Shown here: piece by piece, positions 19,821 through 29,381 of the stretch
Numbering within the stretch: the stretch's first letter is position 1
Layout: the number at the start of each line of letters is the position of its first letter
Origin: Nereida ignava
Lineage (GTDB): Bacteria > Pseudomonadota > Alphaproteobacteria > Rhodobacterales > Rhodobacteraceae
DNA length: 64,000 nt
Assembly (NCBI RefSeq): GCF_001049735.1
Contig: NZ_CVPC01000003.1
Coordinates: 186,001-250,000 of the forward strand
Reading direction: 5' to 3'
Notes under the pieces: generated by a model
Databases searched by the model: none
Seen by the model: only the letters and a program-made list of their open reading frames with translations
Told to the model about the DNA's origin: nothing
Made by a program: the position numbers and the translations under genes

Positions 19821-21257
19821 ATGACTGCTGACATCAACACTATGCTGCCGGAAATTGTGCTGGCGCTTTATGCCATGGTTGCGCTGATTGCGATTGTCTA
19901 CACAGGCAAGGATGCCATGGCGCGCTTGTCGCTTTGGATGACGTCGATCGTATTCGTCGGCATGGCCGCGTGGATTGCAACATCGGGCGAGGGCACATCT
20001 GTGGCTTTCGGTGGTATGTTTGTGGACGATGCGTTCTCGCGCTTTGCAAAAGTCACAATTCTGTTGTCGGCAGCCGCGGTTTTGTTGATGTCGGAAGAGT
20101 ATATGACGCGCCGTGATCTGCTGCGTTTTGAGTACCCGCTGTTGGTTGCCCTAGCAGCCGTCGGTATGATGGTCATGGTGTCTGCTGGTGATTTGATGGC
20201 GCTGTACATGGGGCTCGAGCTGCAGTCCCTCGCGCTTTATGTGGTCGCATCGCTGCGCCGTGACAATGTCAAATCTACAGAAGCGGGCCTGAAGTATTTT
20301 GTGTTGGGTGCGCTGTCATCTGGCTTGTTGCTCTATGGCGCGTCGCTGACATACGGTTATGCGGGCGCAACCTTGTTCACTGGCATCGTCGATGCCGCAG
20401 GTGACGGGCCTATGTCGCTTGGCCTGATCTTCGGTTTGGTTTTCTTGTCTGTAGGTCTTGCGTTCAAAGTGTCTGCTGCACCGTTCCATATGTGGACACC
20501 AGACGTATACGAAGGCGCGCCAACACCGGTTACGGCTTTCTTCGCAACCGCACCCAAAGTTGCTGCCATGGGCTTATTCGCACGCGTGATGCACGATGCT
20601 TTCGGTACGTCAGTTGCTGACTGGCAGCAAATCGTGGCCTTCCTTGCGGTTCTATCTATGTTCCTTGGTGCCATCGCAGCGATTGGACAGACCGACATCA
20701 AGCGTCTGATGGCGTACTCGTCCATTGCGCACATGGGTTTTGCTCTGATGGGTCTTGCAGCGGGTACCGCCTTGGGTGTGCAGGCAATGCTGATTTACAT
20801 GGCGATTTATGTAACCATGAACATTGGTACGTTTGCGTTCATCCTGTCGATGAACAAAGAAGGCCAACCCGTGACAAATATTTCGTCGTTGAACAGCTTG
20901 GCAAGCCGTGAACCGGTTCAGGCCTTGGCTATGTTGGTACTGATGTTCAGCCTTGCGGGTGTGCCGCCCATGTTGGGTTTCTTTGGCAAATACGGCGTGC
21001 TTGTTGCAGCGGTAGATGCCGGTCTGTCATGGTTGGCGATTGCAGGTGTGATTGCATCGGTGATTGGTGCTTTCTACTATCTGCGCATCGTCTACTTCAT
21101 GTACTTCGGTGAAGCGCAGGACGACATTTCCGTAAAGGCAACGCCGGTGCTGAAGTTGTTCCTTGTCGGTTCTGCTGCGGCAATGCTGTTGGGTGTGATC
21201 AACTTGTTCGGCATTGAGGCACCAGCAGCGTTGGCAGCGGCATCACTTGTCAACTGA
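19821..21257 (+). CDS. nuoN: NADH-quinone oxidoreductase subunit N (antiporter-like)
   Basis: NuoN (478 aa) is the antiporter-like subunit nearest the quinone arm and the last complex I gene here. Signature segments are [45 protein letters not shown] and [17 protein letters not shown], then [19 protein letters not shown]. The biotin ligase gene begins within its 3' end. Confidence 0.97.
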   Translation: MTADINTMLPEIVLALYAMVALIAIVYTGKDAMARLSLWMTSIVFVGMAAWIATSGEGTSVAFGGMFVDDAFSRFAKVTILLSAAAVLLMSEEYMTRRDLLRFEYPLLVALAAVGMMVMVSAGDLMALYMGLELQSLALYVVASLRRDNVKSTEAGLKYFVLGALSSGLLLYGASLTYGYAGATLFTGIVDAAGDGPMSLGLIFGLVFLSVGLAFKVSAAPFHMWTPDVYEGAPTPVTAFFATAPKVAAMGLFARVMHDAFGTSVADWQQIVAFLAVLSMFLGAIAAIGQTDIKRLMAYSSIAHMGFALMGLAAGTALGVQAMLIYMAIYVTMNIGTFAFILSMNKEGQPVTNISSLNSLASREPVQALAMLVLMFSLAGVPPMLGFFGKYGVLVAAVDAGLSWLAIAGVIASVIGAFYYLRIVYFMYFGEAQDDISVKATPVLKLFLVGSAAAMLLGVINLFGIEAPAALAAASLVN

Positions 21258-21993
21258 TTGGCCAACAGGCGTCGATTTGATCGAGTTAGATCAAGTTGAC
21301 AGCACAATGGCAGAGGCGGCGCGGCGCGCGCCGCCGCTTACATCTCCCACATGGATAAGGGCCGATGCCCAGTCCGCCGGACGCGGCAGGTCTGGTCGAT
21401 CTTGGGGGCACCCCACAGGTAATCTTGCTGCCACTCTTGTGTTCAAGCCCGACTGTTCGGCCCAGCAAGGGGCGCAGCGCAGTTTTTTAGCAGCCAATGC
21501 ATTGTTTGACGCCTTAAGCGCGTTTGTTCCCGTGTCCAAGCTGGCGTTGAAATGGCCTAACGATGTATTACTGTCGGGCGGTAAAGTTGCCGGAATTTTG
21601 CTTGAGGCGTCTGGCGGGGCTCAGTTGAATTGGTTGTCGATTGGCATTGGTGTGAACCTTGCCCATGCACCCGTAATTGAGGACGCCGCATTCGAGCCGA
21701 CAGCGGTCGCACTGCATCTTGATACGCAGGTCGAGCCTCCGACACCGAAGACGTTCTTGAACATACTTGCGGCAAAATACGCATCGCAAGAAGCGCTTCT
21801 TGGGACCGAAGGATTTGATCACATTCGGGCACAATGGCTGTCACGCGCCGCCCGTCTGGGTGAGGTGATTACCGCCCGAACGTCCCGCGACACAATCACT
21901 GGAACCTTTCGAGATGTGGACGCGGAGGGCAATCTTGTATTAGAGACCCCCAAGGGCCGTGAAACCGTCACGGCCGCCGACGTATATTTTTAG
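21247..21993 (+). CDS. birA: Biotin--[acetyl-CoA-carboxylase] ligase
   Basis: BirA attaches biotin to carboxylase carrier proteins. The biotin/ATP loop is [15 protein letters not shown], preceded by [15 protein letters not shown], and the KWPNDVLL...GKVAGILLE motif follows. There is no N-terminal helix-turn-helix, so this is a ligase-only (group I) enzyme that cannot act as the bio repressor. Start choice: the TTG at 21247 gives 248 aa and an 11-bp overlap with nuoN; an ATG at 21214 would give 259 aa and a deeper overlap. The start is uncertain, the product is not. Confidence 0.9.
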   Translation: MSTDWPTGVDLIELDQVDSTMAEAARRAPPLTSPTWIRADAQSAGRGRSGRSWGHPTGNLAATLVFKPDCSAQQGAQRSFLAANALFDALSAFVPVSKLALKWPNDVLLSGGKVAGILLEASGGAQLNWLSIGIGVNLAHAPVIEDAAFEPTAVALHLDTQVEPPTPKTFLNILAAKYASQEALLGTEGFDHIRAQWLSRAARLGEVITARTSRDTITGTFRDVDAEGNLVLETPKGRETVTAADVYF

Positions 21994-22005
21994 GAGGCGT
22001 GCGGA

Positions 22006-22785
22006 ATGTTACTGGCGATCGATTGCGGCAACACCAACACCGTCTTCTCAATTTGGGACGGCGAGCATTTCATTGCAAATTGGCGGACATCGACCGAGCA
22101 CCAGCGCACGGCGGATCAATACTATGTCTGGCTGTCGACACTGATGTCTTTCCAGAAAGTTGATGTTGAGATCACGGATGTCATCATCAGCTCAACAGTT
22201 CCGCGGGTTGTGTTCAACTTACGGGTGTTTGCAGACCGCTATTTCAATTGCCGCCCGCTTGTTGTGGGTAAACCCGATTGTTTGCTGCCCGTGGATGTGC
22301 GCGTCGATGGCGGTACCCAAGTTGGACCGGACCGTTTGGTAAATACTGTTGCCGGACACAGCCTTTTTGGCGGTGATCTGATTGTCGTAGATTTCGGGAC
22401 GGCGACAACTTTTGATGTTGTCGACACAGACGGGGCCTATATCGGCGGGGTCATCGCGCCGGGGGTGAATTTGTCACTAGAGGCGCTCCACCAAGCGGCG
22501 GCTGCATTGCCCCATGTGGATGTGACCAAGCCCGAGCGTGTGATTGGCACCAACACGGTTGCTTGTATGCAGTCGGGGATCTTTTGGGGTTATGTCGGCC
22601 TAATCAACGGCATTTGTGATCGTATCAAAGCGGAACAGGGACGGCAGATGCGCGTCGTCTCCACTGGCGGGCTGGCCCCGTTGTTCCAACAAGGACATGC
22701 GCTATTTGACGAATATGAAGAGTTTTTGACGATGCACGGCCTGACCGTCATCTATAAATACAACAAGGATAATAATACGTTATGA
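22006..22785 (+). CDS. coaX: Type III pantothenate kinase
   Basis: CoaX phosphorylates pantothenate in the first step of coenzyme A synthesis. The phosphate-binding motif is at the N-terminus, LLAIDCGNTNTVFSIWD. GPDRLVNTVAG, VVDFGTATTFDVVD and STGGLAPLF are the other conserved blocks. The length of 259 aa is normal. A strong AGGAGG-type ribosome binding site precedes the ATG, and the end overlaps the ribonuclease J start by 4 bp. Confidence 0.95.
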   Translation: MLLAIDCGNTNTVFSIWDGEHFIANWRTSTEHQRTADQYYVWLSTLMSFQKVDVEITDVIISSTVPRVVFNLRVFADRYFNCRPLVVGKPDCLLPVDVRVDGGTQVGPDRLVNTVAGHSLFGGDLIVVDFGTATTFDVVDTDGAYIGGVIAPGVNLSLEALHQAAAALPHVDVTKPERVIGTNTVACMQSGIFWGYVGLINGICDRIKAEQGRQMRVVSTGGLAPLFQQGHALFDEYEEFLTMHGLTVIYKYNKDNNTL

Positions 22786-24443
22786 GCAGCGAACGGCTGA
22801 TTTACCTACCCCTCGGCGGTGCCGGCGAAGTGGGGATGAATTGCTATGTCTACGGATATGGCCCCGAACATAAAGAGCGTCTGATTGTTGTCGATCTTGG
22901 TGTGACTTTCCCTGACATGGACAGTACCCCCGGTGTCGATTTGATTTTGCCCGATGTGTCATGGCTTGTTGAGCGGCGTGACCGTATCGACGGCGTGTTC
23001 ATCACCCACGCGCACGAAGACCACGTGGGCGCAGTTGGTCACCTTTGGGAGCGCCTTAAGGCCCCAATCTATACCCGTGCGTTCACAGCGAATATTGCCC
23101 GCCGCAAGATGGAAGAGCATGGCGCGGATACTGATGCGCTGCACACGGTTAGCCCTTGGCCTGAGACAGTTGAGACGGGTCCGTTCAAAGTGGGTTTTGT
23201 GCCGATCTCGCATTCGATCCCTGAAAGCTCTGGCCTTGTCATCGATACTCCTGCAGGGCGCATCGTGCACACGGGGGATTTCAAAATTGATACGAACCCC
23301 GTTGTGGGCGAGGCGTTTGATCGCGAGTTGTGGTCCTCGTTTGGGACAGTCAAAGCGTTGGTTTGTGACAGCACAAACGTATTCTCGCGCGATGCAGGCC
23401 GCTCTGAATCGACGTTGAAACCTGCCATTACGGAACTGATCGCAGAGCAAGAGGGCATGGTGGTTGCTACCACTTTCGCCAGCAACATTGCACGTTTACA
23501 AACATTGGCGGACGCAGGCATTGCGGCAGGGCGTTCTGTTTGTTTATTGGGCCGTGCCATGGGCAAGATGGTCCAAGCGGGCACAGAAACAGGTATTCTG
23601 ACGGACTTCCCCAGCACGATCTCTGCAGAAGAAGCGACACAAATTCCCCGCCAAAACGTGATGCTCTTGGTGACAGGTAGCCAAGGCGAACGCCGTGCGG
23701 CCTCTGCCCAACTTGCCAACGGTAAGTACCGCGGCATTACGATGAAGGCAGGCGACACGTTCCTGTTCTCATCAAAAACCATTCCCGGCAACGAGCGTGG
23801 TGTTATCAAAATCATGAACCAGTTCAGTGAATTGGGCGTGGATGTGATTGATGATTACTCCGGTGCCTATCACGTGTCGGGGCACGCGAACCGTCCGGAT
23901 CTGGAAGAGATGCACCAGCTTGTGAAGCCACAAGTGGTGATACCAATGCACGGTGAGCACCGTCACCTTCGTGAACATACCAAGCTGTGTACTGCTAAGG
24001 GTATGAGCGCAGTTGTCGCCGTAAACGGCACGATGATCGACCTGACTGGCAATGCCCCCAAAGTAGGTGGCTACGTTGAAACGGGTCGGACATATCTGGA
24101 CGGCTCAGTCAAAGTCGGCATGTTGGACGGCATTGTACGCGATCGTGTTAAGATGGCGCTGAACGGCCATGTGATTGTCACGGTAATCATCGACGAAGAC
24201 GGTGAACCGCTTGGTGAGCCATGGTGTGAGGTGAAGGGCATCGCCGAAGTTGGCACATCAAACGCGCCGCTGGTTGATGTCCTTGAGCAGGATCTTGGTC
24301 AGCTGATTATGCGGGCCGATGATCGTACTGTGGCAGATGATGACAAACTTGAAGAGCAGCTAAAGCGCCAAGCGCGCCGTACCTGCCAGCAAGAGATCGG
24401 CAAAAAAGTAGAGGTCACTTGCGTGATTAGCCGCCTCAGCTAA
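22782..24443 (+). CDS. rnj: Ribonuclease J
   Basis: This is a 553-aa metallo-beta-lactamase/beta-CASP ribonuclease. The zinc motif HAHEDHVGAVGHL (HxHxDH) is at about residues 74-86, with further ligands in PISHSIPESS and VHTGDFKID. The beta-CASP part includes SGHANRPDLEEMHQLVKP and PMHGEHRHL. Such enzymes act as 5'-3' exonucleases and endonucleases in mRNA decay and rRNA maturation, and in alphaproteobacteria they work alongside RNase E. The ATGA overlap with coaX indicates coupling, and a strong terminator follows. Confidence 0.94.
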   Translation: MSSERLIYLPLGGAGEVGMNCYVYGYGPEHKERLIVVDLGVTFPDMDSTPGVDLILPDVSWLVERRDRIDGVFITHAHEDHVGAVGHLWERLKAPIYTRAFTANIARRKMEEHGADTDALHTVSPWPETVETGPFKVGFVPISHSIPESSGLVIDTPAGRIVHTGDFKIDTNPVVGEAFDRELWSSFGTVKALVCDSTNVFSRDAGRSESTLKPAITELIAEQEGMVVATTFASNIARLQTLADAGIAAGRSVCLLGRAMGKMVQAGTETGILTDFPSTISAEEATQIPRQNVMLLVTGSQGERRAASAQLANGKYRGITMKAGDTFLFSSKTIPGNERGVIKIMNQFSELGVDVIDDYSGAYHVSGHANRPDLEEMHQLVKPQVVIPMHGEHRHLREHTKLCTAKGMSAVVAVNGTMIDLTGNAPKVGGYVETGRTYLDGSVKVGMLDGIVRDRVKMALNGHVIVTVIIDEDGEPLGEPWCEVKGIAEVGTSNAPLVDVLEQDLGQLIMRADDRTVADDDKLEEQLKRQARRTCQQEIGKKVEVTCVISRLS

Positions 24444-24463
24444 TCATTGCTCAGACCAAATAA

Positions 24464-24498
24464 AAAGGCTGGAGACCTCGCGGTTTCCAGCCTTTCTT
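24464..24498. terminator. Bidirectional rho-independent terminator between rnj and the DEAD-box helicase
   Basis: AAAGGCTGGA (24464-24473) pairs with TCCAGCCTTT (24486-24495), extended inward by further pairs around a TCGC loop and followed by CTT. A preceding run of A residues gives a U-tract on the other strand. It separates convergent rnj (plus) and the helicase gene (minus). Confidence 0.85.
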
Positions 24499-24539
24499 GT
24501 ATTTAGTTCGGCTGGCCCTAAGTGTGCCTGCCGCTTTTG

Positions 24540-26147
24540 CTATTCTTCTTCGTCACTGGCTGCAGCAGTCTCTTTCACAGGTGCAGACTTAAACGTTTTG
24601 GCATCATTAGCACGACGTTCCGCAAAGCTTTGCGCGATGAACGCAGGAGTGTGATCGCCAAGGCCCTCAAAACGTGGACCATTGTTGTCATTCCCACCAT
24701 TTCGGCCACGACCGCGTCCGCCGCGTGAACGGCGAGGGCGCTCATTTGTGTCGGCTTGGCGTGCGTTGTCTTGAGGCGCGGTTGGCTGCTCGGCGTCTTT
24801 GTCTGCATCGCCATTAGTCGCTGCCACATCCTGAGGTGTCTCGGTCTGCGTCTCAACCACGTCTACTGCAGCTGTCTCGGGCTTTTTGCGCGACCGTGAC
24901 CGGCTGCGCGACCGTGACTTTGGCTTTTCATCCGCGTCTGCAGCTGGCGTTTCTGCGGCACCGTCTTTAGGCGTGTCGGCTTGTGCTGCAGTTTTTGACC
25001 CTTCAGGCAGATCACCGCGGGGGATTTCCTGCTTCACAAGGCTTTCGATATCCGCGAGGTTTTTCTCATCCCGCGGGATGCAGATCATTATTGCCGTTCC
25101 GGTGTTACCTGCGCGGCCTGTCCGACCAATACGGTGGACGTAGTCCTCAGCATGTGAGGGAACGTCATAGTTGAACACATGGCTAACGTTCGGCACATCC
25201 AACCCGCGGGCGGCAACATCAGAAGCCACCAAGAAACGCAGGCTACCATCGCGGAACGCTGCAAGTGTTTCCATACGCTTGCTTTGCTCCAGATCACCGT
25301 GGATAGGGGCTGCATCAAGGCCGTATTTCTTCATGGACTTCGCTACGATATCTACGTCCATCTTGCGGTTGCAAAAGATGATACCGTTACGGCACTCATC
25401 TGCTTCACGTTGGATCAGCTGGCGCAAAAGTTTGCGCTTTTCACTGTCCTGACGGTCACGGCGCGAGCCTTTGAACATATAGACGGACTGGGTGATATTG
25501 TCGTTCGTGGTTGCGGCGCGGGCAACTTCAACTTTGGCGGGGTTCGACAGAAAAGTGTTTGTGATCCGCTCAATCTCGGGTGCCATTGTCGCGCTAAAAA
25601 ACAATGTCTGACGGGTGAATGGCGTGAGGCCAAAGATACGCTCGATGTCGGGGATAAAGCCCATGTCGAGCATCCGGTCCGCTTCGTCGATGACCATAAT
25701 TTTCACGTCTGACAAGATCAACTTGCCGCGCTCGAAGTGATCCAGCAAACGACCCGGCGTGGCGATGAGAACATCGACACCTTTGTCGATCAGGATGTCT
25801 TGTTCTTTGAATGAAACACCGCCGATAAGAAGCGCTTTGGTCAGCTTGGTGTGCTTGGCGTAGGCGTCGAAGTTTTCCGCCACTTGGGCTGCCAACTCGC
25901 GGGTCGGGGCCAAGACAAGGCTGCGGGGCATCCGTGCGCGGGCGCGGCCACGTTTGAGCATCGAAATCATCGGCAGGGTGAAACTGGCCGTTTTTCCGGT
26001 ACCTGTTTGGGCGATGCCTAGAACGTCGCGGCCTTCGAGCGCAGGAGGGATCGCGCCGGCTTGAATGGGGGTGGGGGACGTATAGCCGGTCTCTTCGACG
26101 GCTTTGAGGACCTTTTTATCAAGGTTCAGATCAGCAAAAGTTGTCAT
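24540..26147 (-). CDS. DEAD-box ATP-dependent RNA helicase (RhlE-like) with RS- and RGG-rich tail
   Basis: Helicase motifs are in order in the first 380 residues: Q motif PTPIQAGAIPP, Walker A AQTGTGKT, PTRELAAQ, TPGRLLDH, DEADRMLDMGF, SAT and HRIGRTGRAG. The last 150 residues are low complexity: an acidic/Ala-rich region, the tract KPKSRSRSRSRSRKKPE, and a basic RPRRSRGGRGRGRNGG segment. Such tails usually add nonspecific RNA binding. The family unwinds RNA during ribosome assembly or degradosome work, often under cold conditions. Convergent to rnj, sharing its terminator. RhlE versus DeaD/CsdA cannot be settled from motifs alone. Confidence 0.9.
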   Translation of the reverse strand: MTTFADLNLDKKVLKAVEETGYTSPTPIQAGAIPPALEGRDVLGIAQTGTGKTASFTLPMISMLKRGRARARMPRSLVLAPTRELAAQVAENFDAYAKHTKLTKALLIGGVSFKEQDILIDKGVDVLIATPGRLLDHFERGKLILSDVKIMVIDEADRMLDMGFIPDIERIFGLTPFTRQTLFFSATMAPEIERITNTFLSNPAKVEVARAATTNDNITQSVYMFKGSRRDRQDSEKRKLLRQLIQREADECRNGIIFCNRKMDVDIVAKSMKKYGLDAAPIHGDLEQSKRMETLAAFRDGSLRFLVASDVAARGLDVPNVSHVFNYDVPSHAEDYVHRIGRTGRAGNTGTAIMICIPRDEKNLADIESLVKQEIPRGDLPEGSKTAAQADTPKDGAAETPAADADEKPKSRSRSRSRSRKKPETAAVDVVETQTETPQDVAATNGDADKDAEQPTAPQDNARQADTNERPRRSRGGRGRGRNGGNDNNGPRFEGLGDHTPAFIAQSFAERRANDAKTFKSAPVKETAAASDEEE

Positions 26148-26444
26148 GTAAATCCGCGTTTAGTGCGGACACGATCTTGGCCCGCCGATTGGTCTGCGCG
26201 TGGCCCGGTTTGGCCATGGGATCAACAGCCCCTAAGATGCGCTGGCCAAGGTCTAGGGGATAAGTCCGTGTGGGTCAAACGCCTAAGCCAAGATGACTGA
26301 TGGCTGGGGTTAATCCACCATGAATGGGTGATAAATGCACCATCTGGCCGAAGAATGTGGGGTAAATTTGCTCGCAGTGCGCCACTTAGACCAACAGACG
26401 GCAGGGCAAGAATCGCGCTGCCGTCTTGAATAAAGATTGGCGCG
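26148..26444. other. Intergenic region upstream of the DEAD-box helicase
   Basis: About 300 bp with no gene. It should hold the helicase promoter on the minus strand. Near its prfC end there is an inverted repeat, AGACGGCAG (26396-26404) against CTGCCGTCT (26418-26426), with a 13-base loop and no clear T-tract. It is a weak candidate for the prfC terminator. I saw no RNA gene or further repeat. Confidence 0.4.
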
Positions 26445-28055
26445 CTAAACCATCATTTCTTTGGTGCCGGTCAGGCTGACATCTGGGTAGTCGCGGCCAA
26501 CGCGGTCAATATCCCACTGAAGGCGGGTCAAAAACACGGTGTCGCCGTCATTATCCGTTGCGATATGCTGTTTGTTGGCGGCAACGAATGCATCAACTGC
26601 GGGCTTTTGGCCCTGAACCCACCGCGCTGAGGTAAATTGCGATGCCTCAAAACGTACGGGCAGGCCGTATTCCATCTCAATGCGGCTGGCCAAAACTTCA
26701 AACTGCAATGCGCCAACCACGCCGACAATAAAGCCAGAGCCGAATGTGGGTTTAAACACTTTTGCAGCACCTTCTTCGGCAAATTGCATCAACGCCTTTT
26801 CAAGGTGCTTGGCTTTCATTGGATCACCGGCGCGGCAGGTTTGCAGCAACTCCGGGGCAAACGATGGGATGCCCGCAACGCGCAATGCCTCGCCTTCGGT
26901 CAACGTATCACCAATCCGCAGCTGGCCGTGGTTTGGAATGCCGATGATGTCGCCGGCCCATGCCTCTTCCGCCAATTCACGATCGGACGCGAGGAATAGC
27001 ACGGGGTTTGAAATTGCCATCGGTTTTTTGGAGCGCACATGGGTCAGTTTCATGCCCCGCTTAAAGTGCCCCGACGCCAGCCGAACGAAGGCCACGCGGT
27101 CACGGTGCTTTGGATCCATGTTGGCTTGCACTTTAAACACAAACCCTGCCACTTTCTTTTCATCTGGTGAAATGGCGCGCGGGTCGGCCCTTTGGGGCTG
27201 TGGCTCTGGGCCGTATGTGGCGATGCCGTCCATCAGTTCCTGTACGCCAAATGAGTTGATCGCAGAGCCAAACCAAATGGGTGTCATCGTCCCTTCAAGA
27301 AGTGCTTGTGCATTCAGTGGCGGCATCAATTCGCGCGCCATCTCGATTTCTTCCAAGAACGTTTCCAGCAGGTCAGCGGGGACCAGTTCTGCCAGTTTTG
27401 GATCGTCGAGGCCTTTGATCTTTACAGCTGAGGCGACTGTGTTTCGGTCTGCGCGGTCCATCAACTGCAACTCGTCGCGCAAAATGTCATAACATCCGAT
27501 GAAGTCACGGCCGCGCCCAATGGGCCACGAGGCAGGGGTAACATCAATCGCTAGGTTTTCTTGAATTTCGTCAATAATCTCAAAAGTATCGCGGCTTTCT
27601 CGGTCCATCTTGTTACAGAATGTCAAAATGGGCAGATCACGAAGGCGGCATACTTCAAACAGTTTTTGGGTTTGGCTTTCAACGCCTTTTGCCCCGTCGA
27701 TCACCATCACTGCCGCGTCAACAGCAGTTAGGGTGCGGTAGGTGTCCTCGGAAAAGTCCGAGTGACCGGGCGTGTCCACAAGGTTGAACCGGTAGCTGTC
27801 CTCGCCTGTGGCAAAATCGAACGACATGGCCGATGCGGAAACCGAAATGCCGCGGTCTTTTTCCATCTGCATAAAGTCTGAGCGGGTGCGGCGCGCTTCA
27901 CCTTTTGCCCGTACTTGTCCCGCCATCTGGATCGCACCACCATATAGCAGAAACTTCTCGGTAAGTGTGGTCTTACCAGCATCGGGGTGGCTGATGATCG
28001 CGAAGGTGCGGCGGCGCGCAATTTCGGGCGCAAGGACAAGCGGTGTATCTAACAT
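26445..28055 (-). CDS. prfC: Peptide chain release factor 3
   Basis: RF3 is a translational GTPase that recycles RF1/RF2 from the ribosome after termination. G1 is SHPDAGKTTLTEK at about residues 19-31, G3 DTPGHSDFSEDTYRTL, and G4 NKMDRESRD. The RF3-specific switch region with GQVRAKGEARRTRSDFM is present. The length (536 aa) is close to E. coli RF3. It is flanked by unrelated genes and probably transcribed alone. Confidence 0.96.
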   Translation of the reverse strand: MLDTPLVLAPEIARRRTFAIISHPDAGKTTLTEKFLLYGGAIQMAGQVRAKGEARRTRSDFMQMEKDRGISVSASAMSFDFATGEDSYRFNLVDTPGHSDFSEDTYRTLTAVDAAVMVIDGAKGVESQTQKLFEVCRLRDLPILTFCNKMDRESRDTFEIIDEIQENLAIDVTPASWPIGRGRDFIGCYDILRDELQLMDRADRNTVASAVKIKGLDDPKLAELVPADLLETFLEEIEMARELMPPLNAQALLEGTMTPIWFGSAINSFGVQELMDGIATYGPEPQPQRADPRAISPDEKKVAGFVFKVQANMDPKHRDRVAFVRLASGHFKRGMKLTHVRSKKPMAISNPVLFLASDRELAEEAWAGDIIGIPNHGQLRIGDTLTEGEALRVAGIPSFAPELLQTCRAGDPMKAKHLEKALMQFAEEGAAKVFKPTFGSGFIVGVVGALQFEVLASRIEMEYGLPVRFEASQFTSARWVQGQKPAVDAFVAANKQHIATDNDGDTVFLTRLQWDIDRVGRDYPDVSLTGTKEMMV

Positions 28056-28118
28056 AAGCCCGCTATAGCGCCCCTAGGGGGCTTGGGAAAGTGGGATATT
28101 GTGGGGCGCGTTTGGCGG

Positions 28119-29144
28119 CTAGCCACCTGAAGCGCGGCGCAGTAACTCAACGGTATTTCCCGTGAGCATCCCTTCGGCAATTTCAAAGCTAAGGTCTGTT
28201 GCAGGCCCGTCGGTTATATGCCGGTGCATCAGTGTTTCGGCCAAAGGTTTCGGGATCATACCGCGGGCGCTGGCATCCATTTGCATGGATTCTGCCGCGA
28301 TGCCTTCTGCATAGATTATGTGGTGCTGATCAAAGAGAAGTTGATAATAATCCGCAAAGCCGCCTGCCTCTTGAACAACGGATGTACCGTTGATGAGGTG
28401 GCGTGCTTGGACCATCACTTCGGCGCGCCCTGTACCAATTTCGTCATGGCGTTGATAAATGAATAGGCGGTGATGGGGGCTGATGCGCAAATCGGCTGAG
28501 TTATTCAGCACACCTTTTTTGATCAACACCGGCGCCATCGTGCTGTTGGCGCGTTCCGTTCGCTGACCGATCCAGCGGATTTCTTGCGCTCCGCCATCCC
28601 GCGTCAAAACACGGTCGCCCGCCGCCAGCTTCTCAACCGCACGCTGTTCGCCCGAGGCCATTGTGATACGTGTGCCGCTGAAAAAAGCAGCTGCCATCAT
28701 TCGGTTGAGGCGTTGATATAGATCTGTGCGTGTGGTGCCTACTAAAGTGTAGGGGGTTTTTCGTTCAATTATGCCAAGTGGCAAAAGCAGGATTTGTTCA
28801 AGCCCGCCGTCGATGACTTCGACCAGAACAAGCAACTCAAGGGTGTGACCATCAGGTGCCATCAGCGTCATGGCGCTGTCGATGGCAAGTGTTGAGCCTG
28901 CACGTCCCAGTTTTGAGGTTGCATGGATGCTTGAGGTGCTTTGTCGGGCCGCGTGTGTGTTGTGCACCGTAAGTGTATGCAGTGCTGCATCGCTGACCAG
29001 TTCATAGACATCTTCCAACAGCACATCTTCGGCCAAGCCCATTGCCTCGCCGTGGTTAACGCCGGAAGTGACGCGTAACGCCGCTGCTTTCAGGACCGAA
29101 AATGATTGAACGCGGGCAGGCATTTGGGTGAGCTCTCTACTCAT
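28119..29144 (-). CDS. Hint-domain (Hedgehog/intein-like) protein
   Basis: This 341-aa protein has an unassigned N-terminal region of about 150 residues. A Hint domain follows, beginning FSGTRITMASGEQRAVEKLAAGDRVLTRDGG and continuing EIRWIGQR, then LRISPHHRLFIYQ. Hint domains normally start with a Cys four residues before the GT; here that position is Ala153. Autocatalytic cleavage is therefore doubtful. Stand-alone Hint proteins are frequent in the Roseobacter group, and their role is not established. There is no signal peptide and no RTX repeats. Confidence 0.8.
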   Translation of the reverse strand: MSRELTQMPARVQSFSVLKAAALRVTSGVNHGEAMGLAEDVLLEDVYELVSDAALHTLTVHNTHAARQSTSSIHATSKLGRAGSTLAIDSAMTLMAPDGHTLELLVLVEVIDGGLEQILLLPLGIIERKTPYTLVGTTRTDLYQRLNRMMAAAFFSGTRITMASGEQRAVEKLAAGDRVLTRDGGAQEIRWIGQRTERANSTMAPVLIKKGVLNNSADLRISPHHRLFIYQRHDEIGTGRAEVMVQARHLINGTSVVQEAGGFADYYQLLFDQHHIIYAEGIAAESMQMDASARGMIPKPLAETLMHRHITDGPATDLSFEIAEGMLTGNTVELLRRASGG

Positions 29145-29381
29145 TAGAACGTTGGGCGCGGGCTAATTGTCCACCGACACGCCGCATCACTAGCTACAGT
29201 ACCTTGCTTAAGATTTTGTCAGCTTTAGGACAATGCAAAGGCATATTTTTTGACGTGCGGTTATAAATTGAACGCGCGCGGGGAAATAATGTTCAATTCG
29301 GTGTAAAACACCACTGGTGTGCCGCGCGCTCAGATGAGAAGTTGCCAGCCATTGCAACACAAATCTAAAGGCAGAGATGAC

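Noticed and set aside
26396-26426. Inverted repeat AGACGGCAG...CTGCCGTCT downstream of prfC
   Set aside because: The 13-base loop and lack of a U-tract on either strand make it a weak terminator; noted in the intergenic entry only.
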